Below, piece after piece: positions 1-9,695 of a stretch of DNA of 64,000 bases (position 1 is the first letter of the stretch; each line of letters begins with the position of its first letter). The notes under the pieces were generated by a model that saw only the letters and a program-made list of their open reading frames with translations, ran no database searches and was not told the origin of the DNA. A program made the position numbers and the translations under genes. The stretch comes from Ignavibacterium sp037440165 (GTDB taxonomy: Bacteria > Bacteroidota > Ignavibacteria > Ignavibacteriales > Ignavibacteriaceae). The DNA lies in NCBI RefSeq assembly GCF_037440165.1, contig NZ_JBBIUQ010000011.1, forward strand, positions 1 through 64,000. The letters are read 5' to 3'.

Positions 1-1
1 A

Positions 2-544
2 GCAGAGCGACTTGTTCCTTTCACAATCAATTTAGCTAATGAACTTGATAAAATTTCTGTTTGCGATTTTTATGGAAACAGTTTGAGTGATGCAATTGAC
101 TCATCTCCAACAATTCTTCACAACAATTTTTCTGAGATAGAAGAATCACTAAAAGTTGAACTCAAAAATGAAAATCAGATTTCTGAATTCTTAAACTCTC
201 TTTATCAGAAAGGAATTAAAAGAGTTTTTCTAACAGATGAAGGCAATGAATTCTACGCACAGAATTTCGATTACCGGTATAATATTTATCCGCCAAATAT
301 AAATTTTATTGATTCAACAGGCAGTGGTGATGCATTTGTTGCGGGAATAATCTATGCCTGGAAAAATGGTTATGTGTTCGAAGAGGCAGTGAAATTAGCA
401 ACAGCTTGTGGTGCAATTAATGCTGAATCATTTGAAGTTTGTGATGTTTCATTGGAACAAGCAAATTCACTCAAAGAAAAAGTGAAGATTGAAACAGTCG
501 GCAAGAAAATGAAAATAATAGATGACAGACCGCATCAGGAATAA
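2..544 (+). CDS. PfkB-family sugar kinase, C-terminal part (5' end outside window)
   Basis: The reading frame is open from the first complete codon of the window, so this is the C-terminal part of a larger protein. It carries the PfkB signature DSTGSGDAFVAG, where the Asp of GSGDAF is the catalytic base and the preceding residues form the anion hole. Upstream, the segment PTILHNNFSEIEE resembles the 'P..iKPN..ELe' stretch of 1-phosphofructokinase / tagatose-6-phosphate kinase type enzymes. It probably phosphorylates a sugar phosphate or sugar with ATP in the cytoplasm; the substrate cannot be fixed from this fragment. The last 23 bases overlap the next gene in another frame. Confidence 0.85.
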   Translation, partial: AERLVPFTINLANELDKISVCDFYGNSLSDAIDSSPTILHNNFSEIEESLKVELKNENQISEFLNSLYQKGIKRVFLTDEGNEFYAQNFDYRYNIYPPNINFIDSTGSGDAFVAGIIYAWKNGYVFEEAVKLATACGAINAESFEVCDVSLEQANSLKEKVKIETVGKKMKIIDDRPHQE

Positions 545-2297
545 AATACTTTTAATCTTATTTGCTCTTCTTCTTCCACATCTTTCAGCTCAGAATAGTG
601 TTATCAAATCTGTAGAAATTAATGGCAACAAATATTTTGAAAAAGATAAATACCTCAGCTGGATTGGAATAAATATCAACCAAAGGACATTTCCCGGAAT
701 AACTGATACAATTAGAAATCGTATTTCATCAAATCTAATTCAGAATGGATTTCATCTGTTTGAAATTTACAAGGTGCAAATTGATAGTGTTGATTCCAAC
801 TCTGTAAAACTGACAATTGAAATAAACGAAGATAATCCAACAGAAATTTCATCAATTGAGTTTATTAACACAGATACTTCCGACATAACATTTCTGAATT
901 CATCATTTGAATTCTTGATTGGTCAGATTTTAACACAACAGGAATTTGAGCAATCAATTAAAAACATACTCAACTATTTTGAAGAAGGTGGTTATCCTTT
1001 TGTTAAAGTAATTATCAATTCGGTTTACCTAAAAAGAGATGAAGCGAATGACAAAACTTTAGCAGTTGTGAAACTGTCTGTTCAAAAAGGAAACCTCAGC
1101 AGAATTGATAAAGTTGAAATAAGAGGAAATAATTTCACAAATGAAGATGTAATTCTCAGAGAATTAAGACTAACTAATGGTGAAATTTATTCCCAAAAAA
1201 GAATTGATGAATTTCCCAACAGAATAAATCGACTGAGATTTTTTGAGCCGGTTCCATCACCTCAATACTACATCAACTCAAAAGGTGAAGGAGTTCTTGT
1301 AATTGAAGTGAAAGAAAAACCAACAAACAACTTTGATGGAATAATTGGTTACATTCCCGGAACGAAAGAAAACGAAAAAGGTTATTTCACTGGTTTAATA
1401 AATATTTCCCTCCGAAATTTGTTTGGAACAGGAAGATCTGCTGCTTTGCGATGGAATAAGTTCGGAAGAAATTCTCAGGAACTTGAATTAAAATATCTTG
1501 AACCGTGGCTTCTGAATTTGCCATTCAACATCTCGGGCAATCTTTATCAGAGAATTCAGGACTCTACTTATGTGCAAAGAAAGTTTAATGGTGAAATTGA
1601 ATACCTTGCAACTGAAGATATATCTGCATCTCTGATTTTAGGAACTGAATCTGTAATCCCAACTGAAAGAACTATTCCTGTTTTTACTGTTTACAATTCT
1701 TCTATATTAACAACAGGATTAAATCTGAAAATTGATACGAGAGATGATCCTTACTCGCCTTTGTCAGGATTGTTGTTCATCAATTCATATTCACTTAGTC
1801 GCAAAACTATAAATGGTCCTGTGCAGTTTATTACTCCTGATTTAAAAACTAAAATTGATTTACAGAGAATCTCTTTTGATTTTGATATCTTCTTTCAACT
1901 CTTTTCAAGACAGGTTTTAGCTTTATCAATTAACGGAAGGGAATTACGTGGTCCTTCATTCGAAAACAGTGATTTGTTCAGACTTGGAGGGACTTCTACT
2001 TTGCGCGGTTACAGAGAAGAACAATTTCTTGGCTCAAGAATTCTTTGGACAAATTTTGAATACAGATTCCTCTTAACTCGCAGAACTTTTGCTTTTGCAT
2101 TTTTTGACACAGGTTATTATCTGCGTAATGCTGAGCCGGACAGAAATATTCTGAAAGCAGAAGATTTTCTTTATGGTTATGGTTTAGGACTTAATCTCGA
2201 AACAGGTCTTGGAGTTCTTGCAGTAAGTTTTGCTCTCGGTGAAGGAGATTCATTCACTGATGGAAAAATTCATTTCGGAATTGTAAATGAATTTTGA
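522..2297 (+). CDS. Omp85-family outer membrane protein (BamA/TamA-like)
   Basis: The 591-residue protein starts with a signal peptide ending near residue 24 (LPHLSAQ). POTRA-like repeats follow (IKSVEINGNKYF near residue 28, IDKVEIRGNNFTNEDVI near 195), then a beta-barrel from about residue 270 to a C-terminal Phe. The segment GGTSTLRGYREEQ near residue 488 matches the conserved (V/L)RG(F/Y) loop of Omp85 barrels. Such proteins insert or translocate proteins or lipids at the outer membrane. With fewer POTRA repeats than BamA and another Omp85 protein at 61681-63717, this is likely an accessory TamA-like member. The ATG lies inside the end of the kinase gene, suggesting translational coupling. 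Confidence 0.85.
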   Translation: MTDRIRNKILLILFALLLPHLSAQNSVIKSVEINGNKYFEKDKYLSWIGININQRTFPGITDTIRNRISSNLIQNGFHLFEIYKVQIDSVDSNSVKLTIEINEDNPTEISSIEFINTDTSDITFLNSSFEFLIGQILTQQEFEQSIKNILNYFEEGGYPFVKVIINSVYLKRDEANDKTLAVVKLSVQKGNLSRIDKVEIRGNNFTNEDVILRELRLTNGEIYSQKRIDEFPNRINRLRFFEPVPSPQYYINSKGEGVLVIEVKEKPTNNFDGIIGYIPGTKENEKGYFTGLINISLRNLFGTGRSAALRWNKFGRNSQELELKYLEPWLLNLPFNISGNLYQRIQDSTYVQRKFNGEIEYLATEDISASLILGTESVIPTERTIPVFTVYNSSILTTGLNLKIDTRDDPYSPLSGLLFINSYSLSRKTINGPVQFITPDLKTKIDLQRISFDFDIFFQLFSRQVLALSINGRELRGPSFENSDLFRLGGTSTLRGYREEQFLGSRILWTNFEYRFLLTRRTFAFAFFDTGYYLRNAEPDRNILKAEDFLYGYGLGLNLETGLGVLAVSFALGEGDSFTDGKIHFGIVNEF

Positions 2298-2326
2298 TTG
2301 AATCACTTTGTTCAAATAGTTTTGAA

Positions 2327-3166
2327 ATGATGAAAAGATTTTTTAGCTACATAAAAATTATAAGACCATTAAATTGTGTAATAACCGCACTTGTTGTTAT
2401 TGTTGGCGGTGTTATATCTTCGACCGATTATTCAATTGATTCACTTCTTGTTCTGGCATCGTTAGTTGCTGCTTTAACGGCCGCTTCAGGAAATGTTATC
2501 AATGATTTGTTTGATATTGAAATTGATAAAATTGTTCATCCAAACCGACCACTTGCAAAAGGCGAGCTGGAAATAATTGAAGTCAGAATATTTTATGTTT
2601 TGCTGATAATTACTGCTTCAGCAATAACGTTCAACTTGAATTACCTTTTGTTTGTTGTTACAGTTCTCGCTATTCTGATTTTATTTTTCTATTCAGCATA
2701 TATTAAAAAAATTCCTTTGCTAGGTAATGTTGTAGTTGCTTTGCTAACTGCATTAGCTTTTTTGTTTGGAGGTATTGCAGTCAACAATATTTCAGGCGCT
2801 GTTCTTCCGGCAATTTTTGCATTCTTAATTAATCTTATTCGCGAACTTGTAAAAGATGCAGAAGATATTGAAGGCGATAAAAAAAATAATGTAATAACTT
2901 TCCCGATAAAATTTGGAATTCAAAGAACTAAACAAATTGTGTTGCTAATTACTCTGATTCTTATTGGTTTTACTTTCTATCCTTTCGCAGAAAGAATTTA
3001 CGAAATAGAATACTTTGTTATTGTCATGATTATTGTAAATCCTGTTCTTGTTTACTCGGTAAAAAGTTTATTCACTGATAATGAGAGGAAAAATTATCAT
3101 CGCATAAGCTCACTGTTAAAACTTGATATGATATTTGGTTTGATAGCAATATTTCTTGGCAAATGA
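2327..3166 (+). CDS. UbiA-family prenyltransferase
   Basis: This is a polytopic membrane protein with the two Asp-rich motifs of the UbiA superfamily: NDLFDIEIDKI near residue 59 and DAEDIEGD near residue 177. These bind the Mg-diphosphate of a polyprenyl donor. HPNRPLAKGE after the first motif is typical of the branch annotated as geranylgeranylglycerol-phosphate geranylgeranyltransferase in Bacteroidota, but a quinone or other aromatic acceptor is equally possible. I chose the ATG at 2327 (MMKRFF) because hydrophobic segment 1 follows directly; a TTG at 2294 is in frame but adds an unlikely tail. The stop overlaps the rnhB start by ATGA. Confidence 0.85.
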   Translation: MMKRFFSYIKIIRPLNCVITALVVIVGGVISSTDYSIDSLLVLASLVAALTAASGNVINDLFDIEIDKIVHPNRPLAKGELEIIEVRIFYVLLIITASAITFNLNYLLFVVTVLAILILFFYSAYIKKIPLLGNVVVALLTALAFLFGGIAVNNISGAVLPAIFAFLINLIRELVKDAEDIEGDKKNNVITFPIKFGIQRTKQIVLLITLILIGFTFYPFAERIYEIEYFVIVMIIVNPVLVYSVKSLFTDNERKNYHRISSLLKLDMIFGLIAIFLGK

Positions 3167-3786
3167 AAAATCTTGATAAAAAGTATTACAAGAATGGCAT
3201 AAACTTTCTTGCCGGAGTTGATGAAGCTGGCAGAGGTCCTTTAGCCGGACCAGTTGTAGCTGCTGCAGTTATTTTACCAAAATACTTTCATCATAAAGAA
3301 ATTAATGACTCAAAAAAATTATCACAGAAACAAAGAGAAAAACTTTTTAATGTTATAACACAAAATGCAATTAGCTATTCTTTCTCTGTAATCTCTCAGA
3401 AAACTATTGATGAAATCAATATTCTGAATGCTTCTCTTCTCGCAATGAAAAAATCTGTTTTGAAATTAAAACCTTCACCTGAAATTGTGCTCATTGACGG
3501 CAATAAAAAATTCTCTCCAGGTTTAGAGATGATTCCAATTGTGAAAGGTGATTCAGTTTCACAATCAATTGCATCAGCATCAATTATTGCAAAAGTAATC
3601 CGCGACAGAATGATGAACCGGTTAGCTGAAAAATATCCGGAATATGGCTGGGATAAGAACAGAGGTTATCCTACCAAGCAGCATATTGAAGCTCTGTTGA
3701 AATTCGGACCGACACAAGTTCACAGAAAAAGTTTTTTGAAAAAAATAATTAGCAACCAATCAGAAATAATTTTTAGTGGAAGCTGA
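3163..3786 (+). CDS. rnhB: Ribonuclease HII
   Basis: RNase HII cleaves the RNA strand of RNA-DNA hybrids and starts removal of single ribonucleotides from DNA. The N-terminus has the family signature GVDEAGRGPLAGPVV, giving the first two catalytic acids (Asp20, Glu21). LIDGNK near residue 110 and SIIAKVIRDRMM further on hold the remaining active-site region. At 207 residues it is of normal length. It overlaps the upstream prenyltransferase by 4 bases and the downstream YraN gene by 11 bases, the latter being a common neighbour of rnhB. Confidence 0.97.
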   Translation: MKNLDKKYYKNGINFLAGVDEAGRGPLAGPVVAAAVILPKYFHHKEINDSKKLSQKQREKLFNVITQNAISYSFSVISQKTIDEINILNASLLAMKKSVLKLKPSPEIVLIDGNKKFSPGLEMIPIVKGDSVSQSIASASIIAKVIRDRMMNRLAEKYPEYGWDKNRGYPTKQHIEALLKFGPTQVHRKSFLKKIISNQSEIIFSGS

Positions 3787-4156
3787 TAAAAAAGGAAATA
3801 AAAAATCACTCGGCACTGAAGGAGAAGATCTTGCAGTTAATTTTCTTCAACAAAAAGGATTTGAGATAGTTGAACGAAATTATTTTCACGGTCATGGAGA
3901 AATTGATATAATTGCAATTGATCCGAGTGATAATTATCTGGTATTTGTTGAAGTAAAAACAAGAAATTCTTTGGAATACGGTGATCCTGCTTATGCAATT
4001 AACAAAAAGAAAATTGGACAAATAAAAAAAATTGCCGAACTTTATCTTGCAGATAAAGATATTCAACAAAGAGATTGTCGTTTTGATGTTGTAACAGTAT
4101 TGCTGTCTGACACGAATAATCCGCAAATAGAGCATTATGAAAATGCATTTTTCTGA
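3776..4156 (+). CDS. YraN/UPF0102-family endonuclease-like protein
   Basis: This 126-residue protein matches the YraN family: GTEGEDLAVNFLQQKGF at the N-terminus, then GEIDIIAID and FVEVKTR, which make up a restriction-endonuclease-like active site (E, D, ExK). The biological role of the family is unsettled; a DNA repair or recombination nuclease is the usual guess. The start is the GTG at 3776 inside the end of rnhB, giving MEADKKGNKKSLG. Confidence 0.9.
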   Translation: MEADKKGNKKSLGTEGEDLAVNFLQQKGFEIVERNYFHGHGEIDIIAIDPSDNYLVFVEVKTRNSLEYGDPAYAINKKKIGQIKKIAELYLADKDIQQRDCRFDVVTVLLSDTNNPQIEHYENAFF

Positions 4157-4237
4157 TGTGATAGTTCAATTTTTATCCAGCTTCAATTTTCATTATTTTC
4201 AATCAGGACAATTCAGAATTCTTTATAAGCAAAAGCA

Positions 4238-5044
4238 GTGAATAATAAATCTTCTACATCAGCTTACCTTAACTCGATTGAAAATCGGCTGAACGAATTT
4301 TTCATAATGATTGCTGGTTTGTGGACTTTCTCAGTTCAGTTTTTCAAATATGTTTTTGTTCCGCCTTATGAAGTTTATGAAATAAGAAAACATATGAATG
4401 AATTGGGAATTAAGACCTTGCCAATCGTTAGTGTTACTGGGTTTATAATCGGATTAGTGCTCGCGATGCAGACACAACCAGTTCTTGCAAGATTTGGCGC
4501 CGAAGCTTATTTGCCCGGTTCAGTTGGAATTTCTATCGTTCGTGAATTAGGACCCGTAATAACAGCATTGATTTTTGCCGGAAGAGTAAGCAGCGGAATT
4601 GGTGCTGAGCTCGGCTCAATGCGTGTAACTGAACAGATTGACGCAATGGAAGTTTCTGCTGTGGATCCATTCAAGTATTTAGTTGTAACAAGAATTTTCG
4701 CCTGCACATTTATTCTTCCAATCTTAACTGTTTATGTCATCTTTATTGCTCTTGCTGGTGCATACATCGCTGTAGTTTTAGTTCAGAATATGACCATTGA
4801 ATATTATACAAATGCAGTTCTTTATTCTGTTGAATTTGGCGATGCAATTCCCGGTGTTGCAAAAACATTTGTGTTTGGATACGTAGTTGGGTTAGTCGGA
4901 TCTTATAAAGGTTATACAGCAACAAACGGCACTGAAGGCGTTGGAAGAGCATCAACAACAGCTGTGGTTGTTTCGTCTTTAATGATTTTAATTTTCGATA
5001 TGGTTCTTGTTAAAATTACTTTGTGGCTTTGGCCAACATTCTGA
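4238..5044 (+). CDS. mlaE: MlaE-type ABC transporter permease
   Basis: MlaE is the inner-membrane permease of the Mla/MCE phospholipid transporter. The 268-residue protein has the family stretch FGAEAYLPGSVGISIVREL followed by GPVITALIFAGRVSSGIGAELG and ends with several membrane helices. The start is a GTG without a clear ribosome binding site. The ATPase and MCE genes follow directly (1-base gap, then a 1-base overlap), so the three form one transporter. No MlaB or MlaC homologue is visible here. Confidence 0.93.
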   Translation: MNNKSSTSAYLNSIENRLNEFFIMIAGLWTFSVQFFKYVFVPPYEVYEIRKHMNELGIKTLPIVSVTGFIIGLVLAMQTQPVLARFGAEAYLPGSVGISIVRELGPVITALIFAGRVSSGIGAELGSMRVTEQIDAMEVSAVDPFKYLVVTRIFACTFILPILTVYVIFIALAGAYIAVVLVQNMTIEYYTNAVLYSVEFGDAIPGVAKTFVFGYVVGLVGSYKGYTATNGTEGVGRASTTAVVVSSLMILIFDMVLVKITLWLWPTF

Positions 5045-5045
5045 T

Positions 5046-5795
5046 ATGGTTGAAATTAACAATCTGAAAAAAGCTTTTAATAGTCACATCGTTCTTGATG
5101 ATGTTTCGCTTTCTGTTGCGAAGGGAGAAAACCTTGTTGTTTTTGGAAGAAGCGGAACTGGAAAAAGTGTTCTGTTAAAATGTATGGTGCGGTTGATGGA
5201 ACCAGATTCCGGTAAAATTTTTATTGATGACAAAGATGTTCTTTCACTTAATATTAAAGAGCTTAACGAATTAAGAAAACAAATCGGATTTCTTTTTCAG
5301 AGTGCAGCATTGTATGATTCAATGAGCGTAAGACAAAATCTTGAATTTCCTTTAATCCGACATTTTAATTTTACTCCCGAAGAGCGTGAGCAAAAAGTTA
5401 TCTCTGTGCTTGAGAAAGTTTCACTTGTTGAAGCTATTGATAAAATGCCATCAGAGCTTTCCGGTGGAATGAAAAAAAGAATTGGTCTTGCTCGTTCAAT
5501 AATTACTGAACCGAAACTTATGCTTTATGATGAACCAACAACAGGACTTGATCCAATTACATCAAAAGAAATCAGTTATCTTATTCTTGAACTTCAGAAA
5601 TCTTTGGATATGACTTCAGTTGTAGTTACTCACGATTTACTTTGCGCTGAAATTATAGCAGACAGAGCAATAGTTCTTAATGAAGGTAAAGTTCAGTATG
5701 AAGGCAGCATTCCTGAACTTACTTCATCGAGTGATCTTTTTCTGAAAAACTTTTTTAGCCATGAATTTATAAAAGAAAATAATCAGGTGAACTAA
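5046..5795 (+). CDS. mlaF: MlaF-type ABC transporter ATP-binding protein
   Basis: This is the ATPase of the MlaEFD lipid transporter. It has Walker A GRSGTGKS, the ABC signature LSGGMKKR, Walker B LMLYDEPTTGLD and the switch His in VVTHD. The LSGGMKKR form is typical of MlaF rather than of importers. I use the ATG at 5046, one base after the mlaE stop. An in-frame TTG at 5007 would overlap mlaE and add residues without homology. Confidence 0.95.
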   Translation: MVEINNLKKAFNSHIVLDDVSLSVAKGENLVVFGRSGTGKSVLLKCMVRLMEPDSGKIFIDDKDVLSLNIKELNELRKQIGFLFQSAALYDSMSVRQNLEFPLIRHFNFTPEEREQKVISVLEKVSLVEAIDKMPSELSGGMKKRIGLARSIITEPKLMLYDEPTTGLDPITSKEISYLILELQKSLDMTSVVVTHDLLCAEIIADRAIVLNEGKVQYEGSIPELTSSSDLFLKNFFSHEFIKENNQVN

Positions 5796-6820
5796 TGTTT
5801 AAAGATTTAACAGGTGCAAAGCTTGGTATTTTTATTTTTATCGGAAGTGTTCTTCTTGTTGCCGGAATTTTTATGCTTGGCAACAAAGATCAGCTTTTCG
5901 TTTCAACATTTACTATCAGAGCTTATTTTAAGAATACAGAAGGATTAAGGAATGGCGCATCAGTTAGATTTGGCGGAATTGATGTCGGAGCTGTAAAAGA
6001 AATTAAAATAATTCCCGATACCTCCGGAAACGTTGAAGTTAGTATGAGAATTAAAGAAGAAGTGAGAAGATTTATTAAGAAAGATTCACGAGCAAGCATC
6101 GAAACAGAAGGATTGGTAGGTAATAAAGTTGTTATCATAACAATGGGCTCTGACAAAGCTGAACCGATCTCTGATAATGGAGTGATACTTTCTAAAGAAC
6201 CTTTAAGTTTTGCAGATGTTATTGAAGAAACTCAGGGAATTCTTTCTTACACGAAAGAGATGACAAAAAACCTTGCAGATATTGTTGGTAAAGTAAACAG
6301 AGGTGAGGGTACGATTGGAAAAATATTATATGATGAAGAACTTTATAATGCCGCAACGAACATCACAAAATCAGCTGATAAAAATTTAACAGCCATAACT
6401 GAAGATATGAGAAAAGTTATTGAGTTATTTGATGATCTTGGCAAAGGTGTCCAGACTATTGTTGAGAACACTAATAATGTAGTTGCTGGGATTGATACTT
6501 TGTTACATGGTGTATCTGAAGGTAAAGGTGTTCTTGGTTCATTGCTTACTGATCAGGGAACTGAAGGAAGGAGCATTAATAAAATTCTTGATAATCTTGT
6601 TCAGATAAGTGAAGACACAAAAACAAGTGCATCCAGACTTGCAGAAAATATGGAAGCATTAAAACATAACTGGCTCTTCAAAAGTTATTTTGAAGAGAGA
6701 GGCTATTGGGATAAACAGGAATTTGAACAACAAATCGATTCAAAGCTGATTGAACTAAATGAGAAAATTCAGCTTCTGGATAAAAAAATCTTGGAATTAA
6801 AAACTCTGGAAAATCAGTAA
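5795..6820 (+). CDS. mlaD: MlaD/MCE-domain protein
   Basis: The protein has one N-terminal membrane helix (residues about 7-27) and then an MCE domain (YFKNTEGLRNGASVRFGGID, ending near VGNKVVIITMG), which forms the periplasmic hexameric lipid-conducting ring in known family members. A helical coiled-coil tail of about 200 residues follows, which could extend the channel. At 341 residues it is longer than the E. coli MlaD (about 183), as is usual in Bacteroidota. The ATG overlaps the mlaF stop (TAATG). Confidence 0.93.
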   Translation: MFKDLTGAKLGIFIFIGSVLLVAGIFMLGNKDQLFVSTFTIRAYFKNTEGLRNGASVRFGGIDVGAVKEIKIIPDTSGNVEVSMRIKEEVRRFIKKDSRASIETEGLVGNKVVIITMGSDKAEPISDNGVILSKEPLSFADVIEETQGILSYTKEMTKNLADIVGKVNRGEGTIGKILYDEELYNAATNITKSADKNLTAITEDMRKVIELFDDLGKGVQTIVENTNNVVAGIDTLLHGVSEGKGVLGSLLTDQGTEGRSINKILDNLVQISEDTKTSASRLAENMEALKHNWLFKSYFEERGYWDKQEFEQQIDSKLIELNEKIQLLDKKILELKTLENQ

Positions 6821-6828
6821 TTCCCTCA

Positions 6829-6846
6829 TCACATCTTCTTATGTGA
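6829..6846 (+). terminator. Weak hairpin after mlaD
   Basis: TCACAT-cttctt-ATGTGA forms a perfect 6-bp stem directly followed by AAAAAATTTTT. It lies 8 bases after the mlaD stop, but the stem is AT-rich and the U-run is delayed, so termination is only possible. Confidence 0.3.
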
Positions 6847-6914
6847 AAAAATTTTTCTCACCTGACTTCTGGATTATTTTGTAAATTTATATCCTGATTA
6901 TGTTATAATTATCT

Positions 6915-9695
6915 ATGACAATCAAAGAAAAGAAAATAATTTTAAAAGGTGCACGCGAGCATAATCTCAAAAATCTAAGTTTTGAGATTCCAAGAAATAA
7001 ACTTGTCGTGTTCACTGGAGTAAGTGGTAGTGGCAAATCATCACTTGTTTTTGATACTATCTACGCAGAAGGCCAGAGACGATATGTAGAAAGCTTATCA
7101 TCTTACGCTCGTCAGTTTCTTGAAAGAATGAACAAACCTGATGTGGATTTCATTCAGGGAATTTCTCCTGCAGTTGCGATTGAACAAAAAACAGGAGCTA
7201 AAAATTCTCGCTCAACTGTTGGAACCACGACCGAGATTTATGACTATCTTCGCCTTTTATTTGCGAGAATAGGAAAAACAATGTGCTTTCTTTGCGGCAA
7301 TGAAGTAAAGAAAGCAACCACAAATACAGTTATTGAATGGCTGGAAAATCAACAAGAAGGTTCAAGATTTTATCTTGCTTTTCCGCTCCACGATCACGAA
7401 GGTCATTCTGTAAAAGAAGAAATTGAACTAATTAAACGCAGAGGATTTTTTAGAATCTACGCAAACGATGAATATCATGATTTAAATGAAGAGGATTTTT
7501 ATCCGAAGAATAAAGAGAGTGTGTTCGTAATTGTTGACAGGTTTAAAATTGATAAAGAAAATCTCAGTGACAAATTAGCTGACTCAATTGAAGTTACTTT
7601 TAAGGAAGGAGAAAACCGTCTTACACTAATTAATTTAGATACAAAGGAACGAAGAGACTTTAACAAGTACTATGAATGCTGTGGATTAAAATACGAAGAG
7701 CCGGAACCAAGATTTTTTTCATTCAACAATCCTTTTGGTGCTTGTCCCGTTTGCCAGGGATTCAGTAAGGTTATGGGAATTGATATGAATCTTGTAATTC
7801 CTAATCCTAACCTGAGCATTATGGAAGGAGCAATTGCACCATTCAAATCACTGAAGTACAGCACTCATCAGCGAGATTTAATTCGCAATGCTAAAGATTA
7901 TGGAATTCCGCTGAATGTTCCTTTTAAGAATTTGTCCGAAGAGCAGGTTCGGTTGCTAAGGCAGGGATTTGGAAGTTATATAGGAATAGATGGATTTTTT
8001 GAAGAGCTTGAACGATATACATACAAAATGCACATTAGAGTTTTTCTCAGCAGATATCGCGGCTACACAACTTGTCACGCTTGCAAAGGCGCAAGATTAA
8101 GACGAGAAGTACTGCAGGTAAAAATTGGAGGCAAATCAATTCATGAAATTGTTCAGATACCAATCGAACAAACTCTTCAATTTTTTCAGGAACTTAAACT
8201 TTCAGATTATGATTTTCTTGTCGCTGAAAGAATTCTTCAGGAGATAATTAAACGCATAACTTTTCTCAACAATGTTGGAATCGGTTATCTTACACTCGAC
8301 AGAATCAGTAATACACTTTCAGGCGGCGAAACTCAAAGAATAAATCTTGCAACATCACTTGGCTCAGCGTTAGTTGGAACTTTATATGTGCTTGATGAAC
8401 CTAGCATTGGATTGCATCCAAGAGATAATTCAAGACTCATCAGCATACTCAAAAATCTTCGTGATATCGGCAACACAGTTTTGGTAGTTGAACACGATGC
8501 TGAAATGATGCGTGAAGCTGATTTGATTTTTGATCTTGGTCCTGAAGCAGGAGTTAAAGGCGGAGAAATAGTTGCCGCAGGAACTTGTGAAGATATTTTG
8601 AAGAATGACAAATCGCTTACTGGTAAATATTTGTCTGGTAAGCTCTCAATTCCTTTACCCGAAGCAAGAAATATTTCTCCAACTAAGACAATAAAAATAT
8701 TTGGTGCAAGAGAGAACAATCTGAAAAATATCAATCTCGAAATTCCACTTAATAAATTTGTTGTCATTACAGGAGTAAGTGGTTCGGGAAAGAGCACTTT
8801 GGTTCACGATATTCTTTATGCCGGACTTGCAAAATATTTTGGAATGGCTCCTGAATACATTGGAAAGTATGATGATATTAAAGGAGCTGAATATCTCGAT
8901 GATGTTGTAATAGTTGATCAGTCACCAATCGGTAAATCTCCACGCTCTAATCCTGCAAGCTACATCAAAGCATTTGAATTAATACGCGAGTTATTTGCAT
9001 CAACTCATCAGGCAAGAGCCAGAGGTTATAAACCTGGCTACTTTTCTTTCAATGTTCCTGGTGGAAGATGCGAAACCTGTCAGGGAGATGGATTTATCAA
9101 AGTCGAAATGCAGTTTCTTGCTGACTTATATCTTGAATGTGATGAATGCAACGGAACAAGATTCAAAAAAGAAGTCAGAGAAATTACCTTTCGCGGTAAG
9201 AATATCATTGATGTTTTGGATATGACTGTTGCAGAAGCAATTCAATTTTTCAAAGGTGAGGAGAAAATTGTTCGTACTCTTCAACTATTAGCTGATGTTG
9301 GACTTGATTATATAAAACTTGGTCAGCCATCGAATACATTGTCCGGCGGTGAAGCACAAAGAATTAAACTTGCATCTCATCTTTCTGCTCAAAGGGAAAA
9401 GAAGCATGTCCTTTTCATTTTTGATGAACCAACTACCGGATTACATTTCCACGACATTTCAAAACTGTTGAATTGTTTTAAGATTCTTTTAGAGAGAAAC
9501 AATTCCATTGTGATAATTGAGCATAATCTTGATGTAATAAAATGTGCAGATTTCATAATTGATTTAGGTCCTGATGCTGGGGATAAAGGTGGCGAGATAA
9601 TTGCTGCCGGAACGCCTGAAGAAATTGTTCAGGTTGAAAAATCCTGGACAGGAAAATATCTAAAGAATTATTTGAATAATAAAATTTATACTTAA
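6915..9695 (+). CDS. uvrA: Excinuclease ABC subunit A
   Basis: UvrA is the damage-recognition ATPase of nucleotide excision repair. The 926-residue protein has two ABC modules: Walker A GVSGSGKSSLVFDTIYAEG near residue 36 with signature NTLSGGETQRI, and GVSGSGKSTLVHDIL near residue 620 with NTLSGGEAQRIKLA. Zinc-binding Cys pairs are visible at GACPVCQGF / CHACKGARL and at GRCETCQGDG / CDECNGTRF. Length and order are those of a complete UvrA. It starts after a 94-base gap, so probably with its own promoter. Confidence 0.98.
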   Translation: MTIKEKKIILKGAREHNLKNLSFEIPRNKLVVFTGVSGSGKSSLVFDTIYAEGQRRYVESLSSYARQFLERMNKPDVDFIQGISPAVAIEQKTGAKNSRSTVGTTTEIYDYLRLLFARIGKTMCFLCGNEVKKATTNTVIEWLENQQEGSRFYLAFPLHDHEGHSVKEEIELIKRRGFFRIYANDEYHDLNEEDFYPKNKESVFVIVDRFKIDKENLSDKLADSIEVTFKEGENRLTLINLDTKERRDFNKYYECCGLKYEEPEPRFFSFNNPFGACPVCQGFSKVMGIDMNLVIPNPNLSIMEGAIAPFKSLKYSTHQRDLIRNAKDYGIPLNVPFKNLSEEQVRLLRQGFGSYIGIDGFFEELERYTYKMHIRVFLSRYRGYTTCHACKGARLRREVLQVKIGGKSIHEIVQIPIEQTLQFFQELKLSDYDFLVAERILQEIIKRITFLNNVGIGYLTLDRISNTLSGGETQRINLATSLGSALVGTLYVLDEPSIGLHPRDNSRLISILKNLRDIGNTVLVVEHDAEMMREADLIFDLGPEAGVKGGEIVAAGTCEDILKNDKSLTGKYLSGKLSIPLPEARNISPTKTIKIFGARENNLKNINLEIPLNKFVVITGVSGSGKSTLVHDILYAGLAKYFGMAPEYIGKYDDIKGAEYLDDVVIVDQSPIGKSPRSNPASYIKAFELIRELFASTHQARARGYKPGYFSFNVPGGRCETCQGDGFIKVEMQFLADLYLECDECNGTRFKKEVREITFRGKNIIDVLDMTVAEAIQFFKGEEKIVRTLQLLADVGLDYIKLGQPSNTLSGGEAQRIKLASHLSAQREKKHVLFIFDEPTTGLHFHDISKLLNCFKILLERNNSIVIIEHNLDVIKCADFIIDLGPDAGDKGGEIIAAGTPEEIVQVEKSWTGKYLKNYLNNKIYT

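Noticed and set aside
8333..8797. Long antisense open frame (154 codons) in uvrA
   Set aside because: It lies wholly opposite conserved uvrA codons, so it reflects the codon pattern of uvrA.
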